This document shows positions 17,321-27,300 of a stretch of DNA of 64,000 nt, piece by piece. Made by a program: the position numbers and the translations under genes. Each line of letters opens with the position of its first letter. The stretch's first letter is position 1. The notes under the pieces are model-generated. The model made no database searches and was not told the DNA's origin. It saw only the letters and a program-made list of their open reading frames with translations. Origin of the DNA: Streptomyces sp. Ag109_O5-1 (GTDB lineage: Bacteria > Actinomycetota > Actinomycetes > Streptomycetales > Streptomycetaceae); assembly GCF_003814875.1 (NCBI RefSeq), contig NZ_RKQF01000001.1:10106001-10170000 (forward strand). The letters run 5' to 3'.

Positions 17321-17905
17321 TCATCCCAGGTCGGGTGCGTAACCGGGAAGGACCCGGCGCAGGGCGCGCAGCGCGTAGTAAGCGCGCGACTTCACGGTAC
17401 CGGGTGGAATCCCGAGGGCCTCGGCGGCTTCCGCAACACTCGCCCCCTGGAAATACACCAGCACCAGGACTTCACGGTGCTCCGGGGTGAGAGTCTTCAC
17501 AGCCTCCCGTACGTCCAGGGCCGCGGCGGCGCGTTCGGCGTGGTCGCCGATCGCCCTGGTGTTCTCCAGGACGGCGTCGTGCACCTCGGCGGGCCGCGCC
17601 TGCCGGGCCCGGCGCGCGTCGATGGCGAGCCGTCGGCCGACGGTCAGCAGCCAGGGCAGCACGGAGTCGAAGTCGTCGGCGCGCAGCGCCTCGGGGTGCT
17701 GCCAGGCGCGTACGAGGGTCTCCTGGACGAGGTCCTCGGCCCGCTGCCGGTCCCCGTCGCTGAGCCGCAGCAGCAGCGCGAAGAGCGGTCGGCCGTGCTC
17801 GCGCTGGAGTGCGGCGAGCTCGTGCTCGGCGGTCGTCGACCCGTGGGGAGGCCCGTGGGGGAGTCCGGGGGGAAGCCCGTGGGGAAGGGTGGTTCCGGCC
17901 GTCAT
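17321..17905 (-). CDS. ECF-family RNA polymerase sigma factor
   Basis: 194 residues from ATG 17905. Region 2 is visible as RAEDLVQETLVRAWQHPEAL followed by LPWLLTVGRRLAID, and region 4 as LTPEHREVLVLVYFQG with AEALGIPPGTVKSRAYYALR. The open frame continues to an ATG at 18082, but the extra 59 residues look like leader (Ser/Gly/Pro-rich, mixed third-base use). Neither start has a good ribosome site; a leaderless start at 18082 behind a TATTTA box is a real alternative. It should direct stress or envelope promoters and be restrained by the zinc anti-sigma factor encoded two genes downstream. Confidence 0.9.
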   Translation of the reverse strand: MTAGTTLPHGLPPGLPHGPPHGSTTAEHELAALQREHGRPLFALLLRLSDGDRQRAEDLVQETLVRAWQHPEALRADDFDSVLPWLLTVGRRLAIDARRARQARPAEVHDAVLENTRAIGDHAERAAAALDVREAVKTLTPEHREVLVLVYFQGASVAEAAEALGIPPGTVKSRAYYALRALRRVLPGYAPDLG

Positions 17906-18126
17906 GGCCGTATGGCATCGCAGGGCCGGACCGGGGGACAGGGGGCGTACAGGGATCTGCGGCGGACGGTCGATCGCGTCGGCGAACGGTGCGACGAACG
18001 GTCCGTCACACCCCGAACCCGACCCGGATGGGTCAATCGGGGCGCCTGAGTTGTTTGCGGTCCCGCTCACCTTCGTACCCATTGTTCTGTAAATAGGACA
18101 AGGCTTGCGACTCTGGGGTGCTCCTG

Positions 18127-19272
18127 ATGATCAATCGCAGACGCCAGGCGGCCCTGGCCCTGACCGCCCTCCTCGCCACCGCGGCCGCCTGCACGAACCA
18201 CCAACGGCAGGAGGGTGCGGCCCCGCCCGTCCCCCCGGCGCCCGCCGCGGCCGCCGCCGGCGGCTTCACCCTGGTCGCCTCCGGCGACCTCCTGCCGCAG
18301 AGATCCGCCGTCGACCACGCGAACCTCGACGCGGGCGGCGGCGGCTACGACTTCCGCCCGATGCTCGCCGGCGTCGCACCCGTCGTCTCCCGCGCCGATC
18401 TGGCGCTCTGCCACCTGGCGACCGTCTTCGGCGCCGACGGCTCCGGCCTCACCACACCGCCGCAGCTCGTCACGGGACTCGCGGGCGTCGGCTACGACGG
18501 CTGCTCCACCGCCTCCGACCGGGCCCTCGACGGCGGCGCCGCCGGCATCGCGAACACCCTCGCCGCCATGGACCAGGTGGGCCTGCGGCACACCGGCACC
18601 GCCCGCACCCAGGCCGAGGCCGGCTCCCTCACGCTGCTCAACGCGGGCCGCGCCCGGGTCGCCGACCTCTCCTACACCTACGACGTCAACGGCAACCTTC
18701 TGCCGCCCGGACAGCCCTGGGCGGTCAACCTCCTCGACGAGAACCGCATCCTCGCCGACGCCCGCGCCGCCCGGCAGGCCGGTGCCGACGTGGTCGTCGT
18801 CTCGGTGCACTGGGGCACCGACGGGCAGAACGCCCCCGACCAGCAGCAGCTCGACCTCGCCAAGCGGCTCACCGCCGCGCGGACCGGCGGCCGCCCCGAC
18901 ATTGACCTGGTCCTCGGCACTCACGCCCACATCCCGCAGGCGTACGAGAAGGTCAACGGCACCTGGGTGGTCTACGGCCTCGGCGACCAGATCGCCGGCG
19001 AGATGAAGGACAGCAAGGGCCGGCAGGACCCGCGCGGCAACGAGTCCACCCTCGCCCGCTTCACCTTCACCCCGCCCGCCCGTCCCGGGGGCCGCTGGGA
19101 GGTGGCCAAGGCCGAGTTCATCCCGCAGCTGTACGACCTCGACGCCGGCCGGGTCGTCGACCTCAACGCGGCCATCGAGCAGGGCGCCGACTACACCGCC
19201 GTACGCGACACCATCCGCGACGTCGTGCTCAGCCGGGGAGCCGCCAAGGACGGGCTGCTCATGGGGGAGTAG
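18127..19272 (+). CDS. CapA-family (PGA synthesis protein type) lipoprotein
   Basis: 381 residues from ATG 18127; GTG 18118 is possible. A short signal ends in the lipobox-like ATAAC, then a low-complexity Pro/Ala linker. The calcineurin-like CapA core shows metal motifs SGDLLPQ, VVVSVHWGTDGQN and LVLGTHAHIPQAYE, with VYGLGDQIAGE near the end. Relatives of CapA/PgsA are membrane-anchored putative metallophosphoesterases associated with polyglutamate capsules, but no other capsule genes are near. A housekeeping envelope phosphoesterase is more likely here (inference). Confidence 0.88.
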   Translation: MINRRRQAALALTALLATAAACTNHQRQEGAAPPVPPAPAAAAAGGFTLVASGDLLPQRSAVDHANLDAGGGGYDFRPMLAGVAPVVSRADLALCHLATVFGADGSGLTTPPQLVTGLAGVGYDGCSTASDRALDGGAAGIANTLAAMDQVGLRHTGTARTQAEAGSLTLLNAGRARVADLSYTYDVNGNLLPPGQPWAVNLLDENRILADARAARQAGADVVVVSVHWGTDGQNAPDQQQLDLAKRLTAARTGGRPDIDLVLGTHAHIPQAYEKVNGTWVVYGLGDQIAGEMKDSKGRQDPRGNESTLARFTFTPPARPGGRWEVAKAEFIPQLYDLDAGRVVDLNAAIEQGADYTAVRDTIRDVVLSRGAAKDGLLMGE

Positions 19273-19278
19273 CCGGGG

Positions 19279-19767
19279 TCACTCCACGTCGACGTGGTCG
19301 AACGTCTCCAGCAACTGCTTCAGCACCCGGACGCACGCGGTGATCTCGGCGTCGGTCAGATCGCCGCCGATCTGCCGGTTCAGGGCGTGCTCGCGGGCGA
19401 GGACCGCCGTGATGACCGTCCGGCCCTCGTCCGTGAGCCGGATCAGGGAGGAGCGCTGGTGCGCGGGGTTGGGGATGACCTCCGCCCAGCCGCGCGCCAC
19501 CGCGTCGTTCACCATGCGCTGCACGAACTGCCGGCTCAGCGCCATGATCCGGCCCATCTGAGGCACCGTCATGGGCTCGTACCGGCGCAGCAGATCCAGC
19601 ACCGAGCGCACGCCGACGGAGGCCCCCTCGATCTGCTCGCCCTGCTCGATCTTGCGGAAGGCGCGCCGGTAGAGCGGGCCGATCAGATCGAACACCTCGG
19701 TGATGCGGTCGCCCAGCTCGTCGGGGGCGAGGGGCTTGTCGATGTCGTTCACCCGGCCATCATGCAC
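19279..19767 (-). CDS. MarR-family transcriptional regulator
   Basis: 162 residues from GTG 19767; GTG 19752 is an alternative. The winged helix comprises EPMTVPQMGRIMALSRQFVQRMVNDAVARG then the wing NPAHQRSSLIRLTDEGR, flanked by dimerisation helices. Two TGACA-type palindromes lie between it and the divergent hydrolase gene, one of them touching the hydrolase start codon. It most likely represses that gene and itself in response to a small hydrophobic or phenolic ligand (family knowledge plus inference). Confidence 0.9.
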   Translation of the reverse strand: MHDGRVNDIDKPLAPDELGDRITEVFDLIGPLYRRAFRKIEQGEQIEGASVGVRSVLDLLRRYEPMTVPQMGRIMALSRQFVQRMVNDAVARGWAEVIPNPAHQRSSLIRLTDEGRTVITAVLAREHALNRQIGGDLTDAEITACVRVLKQLLETFDHVDVE

Positions 19768-19779
19768 CCCGGATCATCA

Positions 19780-19796
19780 TGACAACCTAGTTGTCA
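19780..19796. promoter_or_regulatory. MarR operator site 1
   Basis: TGACAACCTAGTTGTCA: 7-bp arms perfectly inverted around CTA. It is 13 bp upstream of the MarR start and 31 bp from the centre of a sister site. Confidence 0.7.
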
Positions 19797-19810
19797 AAAC
19801 CCCAAGAAGA

Positions 19811-19827
19811 TGACACCTTGGTTGTCA
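19811..19827. promoter_or_regulatory. MarR operator site 2
   Basis: TGACACCTTGGTTGTCA, the same palindrome with one arm mismatch, centre 31 bp (about three helical turns) from site 1. Its last base is the A of the hydrolase ATG, so bound protein would block initiation there. Confidence 0.65.
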
Positions 19828-20642
19828 TGAATGGTGATGCGGACGTCCGCTTCCTCCCGTCCTCCGACGGCGACCTCGCCTACCTCGACACCGGCTCCGG
19901 CGACCCGGTGGTCCTGCTCCATTCCGGGTATGTCGACCATCGCTTCTGGCACGAGCAGCTCCCCGCGCTCGCCGCCGAGTTCCGGGTGATCGCCCCGGAC
20001 ACGCGCGGCCACGGCCGGTCCGCCAACGCGAGCAGGCCCTTCCGCTGGGCCGACGACCTCTCCGAGCTCCTGCGCGGTGTCGACGCCGGGCCCGCCGTGC
20101 TCGTCGGCCTGTCCATGGGCGGGGTGATCGCCACCGACACCGTGCTGGAGCACCCGGAACTGGTGCGCGCGGTTGTCACCTGCGCTGCCGTCACCGGCGA
20201 CTTCCGGTACACGGACGCCTGGCACGAGGAAATCCGGGCCGAGTACGCCCGCACCCTGGCCGCCGGCGACCTGGAGGGCTGGCTCGACGCCTTCGTGAGG
20301 GTCGTACCGGGGTGGCAGCGCACGATGGACGACATCGACCCCGAGATCCCGCGCCGGCTGCGGGAGATGGCTCTCCGCACGATGTCCAAGCACACGCCCG
20401 GCGAGCGGGACTGGCTTGTCCCGGTGACCGACTCCTGGCCCCGGGTACCGAAGATCGACGTGCCAGTTCTCGCGATCAACGGCGGCCTGGAACCCGCCGA
20501 CCTGCTCGCCGCCGCCGAACGCCTCGCCCGCGAGGTCCCGGACGGCCGCGCCGAGGTCGTCGAAGGAGTCGGCCACTATCCGAACCTGGAGAAGCCGGAG
20601 GTCTTCAACACCCTCCTGCTCGACTTCCTCCGCGCGCTCTAA
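19827..20642 (+). CDS. alpha/beta hydrolase
   Basis: 271 residues from ATG 19827. The nucleophile elbow is GLSMGG, the oxyanion region is LLHSGYVDHRFW, DTRGHGRS follows strand 4 as in haloperoxidase-like hydrolases, and the catalytic His is in GVGHYPNLEKP. Cytoplasmic, no signal. The substrate is unknown. Transcribed divergently from a MarR regulator with an operator over its start codon, so it is probably induced by the compound that MarR senses. Confidence 0.88.
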   Translation: MNGDADVRFLPSSDGDLAYLDTGSGDPVVLLHSGYVDHRFWHEQLPALAAEFRVIAPDTRGHGRSANASRPFRWADDLSELLRGVDAGPAVLVGLSMGGVIATDTVLEHPELVRAVVTCAAVTGDFRYTDAWHEEIRAEYARTLAAGDLEGWLDAFVRVVPGWQRTMDDIDPEIPRRLREMALRTMSKHTPGERDWLVPVTDSWPRVPKIDVPVLAINGGLEPADLLAAAERLAREVPDGRAEVVEGVGHYPNLEKPEVFNTLLLDFLRAL

Positions 20643-22051
20643 CGCCCGGCCAGCCGCGACCGCTTGTACGAGTAGCCGAAGTAGACCACGCACCCGATCA
20701 GGAACCAGACGGCGAACCGCACCCAGGTCTGCCACTTCAGGAACGTGATCAGCCAGATGGAGAAGACGACACCCAGCGCCGGCAGGAACGGCATCCACGG
20801 CGTGCGGAAGCCGCGCGGCAGCTCCGGCTGCCGGTAGCGCAGCACGATCACCGCGCTGCACACCACCACGAACGCCAGCAAGATGCCGATGTTGGTGAGT
20901 TCGGCCGCCTCGCCGATCGGCACGAAGCCGGCGAGGAGCGCCGATGCCACCCCGACGATCCAGGTCACCCGGGTCGGCACATGCCGCGTCGGGTGCGTCT
21001 TCGCGAACCAGGAGGGCAGCAGCCCGTCCCGGGACATGGCGAACCAGACCCTCGTCACACCCAGCATGAACGTGAACATGACCGTCAGGATGCCGATGAT
21101 CGCACCCACCGCGATCACATCCGCGAGGCCGCTCAGCCCCACCGACTTGAACGCCGTCGAGAAGCCGCTCTCCGGGTCGATGTCCTTGTAGTTCTGCATA
21201 CCGGTCAGGACCAGACAGGCCGCCACGTACAGCACCATCGAGATCGCCAGCGAGTAGATGATCGCCTTGGGCATGTGCCGCTGCGCGTCCTTCGACTCCT
21301 CGGCCGCCGTCGACATCGCGTCGTACCCGAAGACCGCGAAGAACACGGTCGCGGCGCCCGTGAACGCCCCGCTGATGCCGTACGGGAAGAACGGGTGGTA
21401 GTTGGCCGAGTCGATGTGGAACACGCCGACGCCGATCACCAGCAGCACGACCAGCACCTTCAGCGCGACCACGAACGTCTCGAAGCGGGCCGCGCTGCGG
21501 ATGCCCATGGTGAGCAGATAGGCGATCAGCAGACAGAGCAGGGCGGCGAACAGATCGACCCGGTGGCCGTGCCCGGTGCCGGGGGCGCCGAGCATCCAGT
21601 GCGGCAGGTTCGCGCCCATCTCCTCGACCAGGAAGCTGAAGTACCCGGAGATGCCGATCGCGACCACCGCCACGATCGCCGTGTACTCCAGGAGCAGGTC
21701 CCAGCCGATGAACCAGCCCGCGAACTCACCGAGCACCGCGTAGCCGTAGGTGTACGCCGAACCGGCCTTCGGGATCATGCCGGCGAACTCGGCGTACGAC
21801 AGCGCCGCGCAGGCGCTCGCCAGGCCGGCGATGAGGAACGACACCAGGACGGCGGGACCGGCCGTCTCGTTGGCCACCGTGCCGGCGAGGGTGAAGATGC
21901 CGGCGCCGATGATGCCGCCCACACCGATCGCGGTCAGCTGCACCAGCCCCAGCGATCTGTCGAGCCGAGGGCCCTCGGTGACCTCCGTCTCCTCGATGTG
22001 TTCGATGGGTTTGCGACGGAGAATTCCTTCACCCATGCGGAGCTTGGCCAT
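20639..22051 (-). CDS. APC-superfamily cationic amino-acid permease
   Basis: 470 residues from ATG 22051, with GAGGTGAGG upstream; its end overlaps the convergent hydrolase end by 4 bp. About 12-14 membrane helices. The first contains the APC substrate motif GVGGIIGAGIFTLAG and the second begins AGPAVLVSFLIAG, as in CAT/YfnA transporters. SKDAQRHMPKAII is the usual conserved loop. It takes up amino acids by proton-coupled symport or exchange (family knowledge); the substrate is not evident. Confidence 0.92.
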   Translation of the reverse strand: MAKLRMGEGILRRKPIEHIEETEVTEGPRLDRSLGLVQLTAIGVGGIIGAGIFTLAGTVANETAGPAVLVSFLIAGLASACAALSYAEFAGMIPKAGSAYTYGYAVLGEFAGWFIGWDLLLEYTAIVAVVAIGISGYFSFLVEEMGANLPHWMLGAPGTGHGHRVDLFAALLCLLIAYLLTMGIRSAARFETFVVALKVLVVLLVIGVGVFHIDSANYHPFFPYGISGAFTGAATVFFAVFGYDAMSTAAEESKDAQRHMPKAIIYSLAISMVLYVAACLVLTGMQNYKDIDPESGFSTAFKSVGLSGLADVIAVGAIIGILTVMFTFMLGVTRVWFAMSRDGLLPSWFAKTHPTRHVPTRVTWIVGVASALLAGFVPIGEAAELTNIGILLAFVVVCSAVIVLRYRQPELPRGFRTPWMPFLPALGVVFSIWLITFLKWQTWVRFAVWFLIGCVVYFGYSYKRSRLAGR

Positions 22052-22650
22052 GTGCCTCACCTCTTCGCCGATCGCGAACGGCTGACGGCCGATCATGATG
22101 GCCCAGGCACATAACAGACGGAAGACGCCACGCACGCCCCCCCGCCGAGCCGAAGCCCCGCCAAGGGCCGCCCTCGCAGCCGCGCATACCGGCCATGTCC
22201 GGCCAAGCTGCCCGGCCCGGGCGGCGCCCCGGACCGGCATACGCCGGGCCCGCCCGCCACCGACCACACGACCGCTGTCCGCCCACCACCGCGCCGGCCG
22301 TCCTGCCGAGTCGCCGACCGCCCGCTTCCGAGGCACGCGCCGTCCCTGCGGTCGTCCTGGTGCCCTGCCGACTGCATGGCCGCGATCCGCCCGCCACCGC
22401 TCCCGCCGACCTGCCGAGTCGCCGGACGTCGGCCGCCCGCTTGTGTGCCGCCCGGCGCCGTTCCGGCCGTCGTGTCCAGTCGTCTGCCGTCGGCCGTGCG
22501 CCCGCCGGCCGGTCGGTGCGGGCGGTGTTCCTGGTGGGGCGGAGTCGCGTCGTGGAAGTACAACCGGTGGTTGTGGGTGGGTGCTCTGAAGTTGTTTGAT
22601 CCGGTGGTCACCTGCGCGTTTTCATGTCCCGGGTCAACGGGAGGTTGTGC
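22052..22650. other. 599-bp intergenic region with an imperfect ~105-bp duplication
   Basis: C-rich on the + strand, between the permease and exporter genes, which are transcribed away from it. About 22262-22365 and 22370-22475 align as two diverged copies that share TCCGCCCNCCACCGC, CCTGCCGAGTCGCCG and CCGCCCGCTT in the same order. Open frames run through it on both strands only because stops are rare at this composition; none has a ribosome site or recognisable domain. I see no gene here. Confidence 0.6.
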
Positions 22651-23904
22651 ATGGGGCGGCGGTTCGGGTGGCTGTGGGCCGCGTACTCGGTGAGTGCGCT
22701 CGGTACCTATCTCGCCTTCGACGCGTTCTCGGTGATCGCGGTCATCGCGCTGCACGCCGGGTCCGCCGAGGTGGCGCTGCTCGCCGCCGCCGGGCCCGCC
22801 GTGGGCGCCGTGGCGGCGGTGCCGCTCGGACCGTGGGTGGAGTTCCGGCGCAAGCGGCCGGTGATGATCGCCATGGACCTGGCCAGGTTCGCCGCACTGC
22901 TCACCGTTCCCGTCGCCTACGCGCTCGGCGGCCTCGGACTCGGCCAGATGCTGCTCGTGTCCGTCGTCGTGGCGGCCGCCGACATCACCTTCAACGCGGC
23001 CTCCGGCGCCTTCCTGAAGTCACTCGTACCGGCCGACCGGCTGCTCACCGCCAACGCCCGGTTCGAGTCCACCAACTGGACCGCCCTCGTCCTCGGACCG
23101 CCCCTCGGCGGTGCCGCGATCGGCCTGTTCGGACCGGTCACCACGGTCGTGGCGAACGCCGTCAGCTTCCTGCTGTCCGCACTCGGTATCCGGGCCGTCG
23201 GCGGCGGCGAACTCCGCCCCGAGCGCGGGACCGCGGAACGCCTGCGCGCCGCCGACCTGCTCGACGGCTGGCGGCACATCCTCTCCAGCCCGGCCCTGCG
23301 CCCGCTGTTCTTCAACAGCCTCGCGGGCAACGCCCTGATCATGGTCGCCATCCCGCCGCTCGCCGTCCTCATGCTCGGACCGCTCGGCTTCGCCCCCTGG
23401 CAGTACGGCCTGGCCTTCGCCGTGCCGTGCCTCGGCGGCCTCCTCGGCTCCCGGATGGCTCGCCCGCTCGTCACCCGCCACGGCCGACGGCGGGTGCTGC
23501 ACACCGCCGGCACCCTGCGCGCCGTCTGGCCCGTGGGGCTGGCCTTCGTCGGGCCCGGGCTGCCCGGACTGCTGCTGGTGATGGCCGTCGAGTTCGGGGT
23601 GATCACCAGCTCCGGTGTCTACAACCCGGTGTTCGCCACACGCCGCCTGGAGTGCACCCCGAACGACCGGGTCGCCCGCACCCTGTCCGCCTGGTCGATC
23701 ACCGGCAAGGCCACCACGGCGGCCCTGACCGCCCTGTGGGGCCTGCTGGCGACCCTCACCGGCCCCCGCACCGCCATCGCCCTGGCCGGCGTCCTGCTGC
23801 TGGCGACCCCGGTGCTGCTCCTGAGGGAACCCCGGGAGGTCACGGCACCACCGTCACCGGCCACCGTCCCGCCTTCACCAGACGGATCGCCACCGAGCCG
23901 ATGA
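22651..23904 (+). CDS. MFS transporter
   Basis: 417 residues from ATG 22651, with GGGAGG 6 nt upstream (ATG 22624 lacks one). About 12 hydrophobic segments. The loop between helices 2 and 3 is PWVEFRRKRPVMIAMD, the MFS motif A analogue. LVPADRLLTANARFESTNW is typical of the enterobactin-exporter-like (MFS_3) branch seen in Streptomyces. The C-terminal tail is Pro/Ser-rich and cytoplasmic. A drug or metabolite exporter is likely; substrate unknown. Its last 65 bp overlap the convergent stress-protein gene. Confidence 0.9.
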   Translation: MGRRFGWLWAAYSVSALGTYLAFDAFSVIAVIALHAGSAEVALLAAAGPAVGAVAAVPLGPWVEFRRKRPVMIAMDLARFAALLTVPVAYALGGLGLGQMLLVSVVVAAADITFNAASGAFLKSLVPADRLLTANARFESTNWTALVLGPPLGGAAIGLFGPVTTVVANAVSFLLSALGIRAVGGGELRPERGTAERLRAADLLDGWRHILSSPALRPLFFNSLAGNALIMVAIPPLAVLMLGPLGFAPWQYGLAFAVPCLGGLLGSRMARPLVTRHGRRRVLHTAGTLRAVWPVGLAFVGPGLPGLLLVMAVEFGVITSSGVYNPVFATRRLECTPNDRVARTLSAWSITGKATTAALTALWGLLATLTGPRTAIALAGVLLLATPVLLLREPREVTAPPSPATVPPSPDGSPPSR

Positions 23905-24295
23905 TCCGGTGGCCGGCCTGCTCGGAGGCGCCCACCACGACCGCGTCCGCCTTCAGCTCGTCCGCCGCCTTCACCAGGCCGTTGTAGGCGTCGCCGCGGA
24001 AGGTGTGGAACTCCCAGCGCACCTCGAATATCCCCTTGAGCCGCTCGGTCGCCTCCCTGACCTCCTTGATCAGGTCCTCTGCGATCTCGTCGGTCGTCTC
24101 CGCCACCGGAGCCCCGAGCGCCGCCCCGGCCGCCAGCACCGGCTGCACGTACACCACGGCCAGCAGCGCGTGCTGCCGCCGGGCCAGACCGCCGGCATAG
24201 GAGGCCGCACGCCACGAGGAGTCCGAGCCGTCCACTCCGACCATGATGACCTTGGGCCCGTCTGTGCCCCGCTCGAACCGGTGCTGTTCCGCCAC
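23840..24295 (-). CDS. universal stress protein (UspA family)
   Basis: 151 residues from ATG 24295. Single Usp domain: KVIMVGVDGSDSSWRA at the start, VVVGASEQAGHRIIGSVA (the G-2x-G-9x-G ATP-binding pattern, with GS) and PVTVVP at the end. Such proteins bind ATP and are induced in stress or dormancy. The gene ends inside the convergent exporter gene, a 65-bp antisense overlap. Confidence 0.92.
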   Translation of the reverse strand: MAEQHRFERGTDGPKVIMVGVDGSDSSWRAASYAGGLARRQHALLAVVYVQPVLAAGAALGAPVAETTDEIAEDLIKEVREATERLKGIFEVRWEFHTFRGDAYNGLVKAADELKADAVVVGASEQAGHRIIGSVAIRLVKAGRWPVTVVP

Positions 24296-24384
24296 GGTCC
24301 GAGGCTATCGGAACACGCAGGTCCGGTGGGTCTCCGGGGGCCGCTCGACGGGCGAGCCGGGCGGGCCCTTCCTACAGTCGGAAC

Positions 24385-27300
24385 ATGAGTGCCGCCGTGG
24401 AGCCCGCCACGGGCAGGGAGACGGCGGGCCCGATACGCCCGCCCGGCGGCGGGCGACTGACCTGGGTACCGGAGGCCTTCGGGACCTTCTTCGGCGCCCT
24501 CGCCCTGCTGTGCGCCCTGCTCTCCTTCATCGCCCCGCTGCGCGTGCTGCTCCACCCGGTCGTGTACTTCCTCGACGCGGTCGTGGTGCCCGTCAGCCCC
24601 AACCTCGCCTACGCGGTCTTCCTCTTCCTCCTCGGCGGCGCCACCGCCGCCCGCAAGAAGGTCGCCTGGTGGCTGTTGGTGATCTACTTCGGCCTGCTGG
24701 CGCTGGTCGACGTCCTGGCGGTCGCCTTCGGCTTCGACTGGTACTCGTTCAGCTCACTGCTGGTGTGCGGGCTCGCCCTGACCCTGCTGATCGTGGCGAG
24801 ACGGGAGTTCTACGCCGCCTCCCGCCGGGCCGCCGTACGCAGGGCCCTCGCCGTCCTCCTGATCGGCCTGGTGGTGGCGATCCTGGCCGGCTGGGGCCTG
24901 GTCTCGCTCTTCCCCGGCACGCTCCCGCACGGCCAGCACCTGGTCTGGGCGGCCGACCGGGTCTGCGGCGGCCTGGTCCCCGTCCACACCTACGCCGGCC
25001 GCCCGCCCCGCTCCGTCGCCTTCCTCCTCGGCCTCTTCGGCGCCCTCGCGCTGCTCAACGCCGCCGCCACCCTGTTCCGTTCACAACGCCTGGAAGCGGC
25101 CCTGCACGGCGACGAGGAGGCCCGTATCCGCGCCCTTCTCAAGGCCTACGGCGACCGGGACTCCCTCGGCTACTTCGCCACCCGGCGCGACAAGGCCGTG
25201 GTCTTCTCGCCCAGTGGCAAGGCCGCCGTCACCCACCGCGTCGAGGCCGGCGTCTGCCTGGCCAGCGGCGACCCCGTCGGCGACCCGGAGGCCTGGCCGC
25301 ACGCCATCGCCGCCTGGCAGGACGTGGCCCGCCGGCACGCCTGGGTGCCCGCGGTGATGGGCGCCTCCGAGGACGGCGCCAAGGCCTACGTCCGCGCCGG
25401 GCTCGGCGCGCTGCAACTCGGCGACGAGGCGATCCTGCACGTCGCCGACTTCGACCTGGGCGGCCGCGACATGCGGGTCACCCGGCAGGCCGTCAACCGC
25501 GTCCGCCGCACCGGCGCGACCACCAGGGTCCGCCGCCACGCCACCCTCACCGAGACCGAGATGGAGGAGATCGTCGACAAGGCCGACGCCTGGCGCGACA
25601 CCGAGACCGAACGCGGCTTCTCCATGGCCCTGGACCGGCTCGGCGACCCCGCCGACGGCGACTGCCTCCTGGTCGAGGCCATCGCCGAGGACGGCCGGCT
25701 GCTCGCCCTGCTCTCCTTCGTCCCCTGGGGCGGCGACGGCATCTCCCTCGACCTGATGCGCCGTGACCGCGCCGCGCCCAACGGGGTCATGGAGTTCATG
25801 GTCGCCGACCTGTGCGCGGCCGCCCCCAAACTGGGCGTCCACCGCATCTCGCTCAACTTCGCCGTCTTCCGCTCGGTCTTCGAGGAAGGCGCCCGCATCG
25901 GCGCGGGCCCGGTGCTGCGCCTGTGGCGCCGGCTGCTGCTGTTCTTCTCCCGCTGGTGGCAGCTGGAGGCCCTCTACCGCTCCAACGCCAAGTACCACCC
26001 CGAGTGGTACCCGCGCTTCCTCTGCTACGGCGACGCCGGCTCCCTCGCCCGGATCGGCCTCGCCTCCGGAATCGCCGAAGGCTTCGTCCCCGTACCGTCC
26101 CTGCGCAAACTCTGGGGAAAGGGGCACCCGAAGGCGGGACCGCGGCCCGCCGAGGGGCTGCCGTCCCTGCCGGTGCCCGGTCTCGAAGGAGGGGACGAGA
26201 CCGGGCCCGGACCGCCGGGCGCGGGCCTGCCGGACCAGTTCCGGGTGCGCCGGCGCAAGCTCGACCGGCTGCGCGCGGCGGGCGTCGACCCCTACCCGGT
26301 GGCGACCGTCCGGCCCACGCGTGCCCTCGCCGACGTCCGCGACGGCGAGACGGCCACCGTCGCCGGGCGGATCATGCTGGTCCGCGACTTCGGGGGCATC
26401 GTCTTCGTCGTGCTGCGCGACTGGTCCGGCGACCGTCAGCTCGCCCTCACCCGCGACGGGTCGGGACCGGCCCTCGACCGGTTCACCGCGGACACCGACA
26501 TCGGCGACCAGATCACCGCCACCGGCCGGGCCGGCGTCAGCGACCGGGGCGAGCCGACCCTCTTCGTCACCGACTGGCAGCTCACCGCGAAATGCCTGCG
26601 CCCGCTGCCCGACAAGCACCGCGGCCTCACCGACCCCGAGGCCAGGGTCCGCCGCCGCTACCTCGATCTCGCCACCGGTCCCGCCGCCCGCGCCGTCGTC
26701 CGCGCCCGCTCCGCCGCCGTACAGGCGCTGCGCCAGGGCTTGCTCGACCGCGGCTACCTGGAGGTCGAGACCCCGATGCTCCAGCAGATCCACGGCGGCG
26801 CCAACGCCCGCCCCTTCACCACCCACATCAACGCCTACGACCTCGACCTCTATCTCCGCATCGCCCCCGAGCTGTACCTGAAACGACTGTGCGTCGGCGG
26901 TCTGGAGAAGGTCTTCGAACTCGGCCGCACCTTCCGCAACGAGGGTGTCTCCCACAAGCACAACCCCGAGTTCACGATGCTGGAGGCCTACCAGGCGTAC
27001 GCCGACTACGACGTGATGCTCGACCTCGCCCGTGAGCTGATCCAGGGCGCCGCGACCGCCGCCCACGGCTCGCCGGTCGCCCGCAAGGACGGACGGGAGT
27101 ACGACATCTCGGGTGACTGGCCGGTCAAGACGGTGCACGGGGCGATCTCCGAGGTGCTGGGGGAGGAGATCGGCCCCGGCAGCGAGCTGCTCCGGCTGCA
27201 CCGGCACTGCGACCGCGTCGGTGTGCCGTACACCGCCGACGACGGGCCCGGAGACGTCGTACTGGAGATGTACGAGCGGCTGGTCGAGGAGCGCACCCAG

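Noticed and set aside
12854-18082. Idea that the PP2C/HATPase regulator controls the nearby ECF sigma factor
   Set aside because: Partner switching acts on SigB-type factors via STAS proteins; the ECF gene has its own zinc anti-sigma and the genes are on opposite strands.
22095-22599. Several overlapping open frames in the gap between permease and MFS genes
   Set aside because: Arg/Pro-rich products on both strands, no ribosome site and no family; most likely non-coding.
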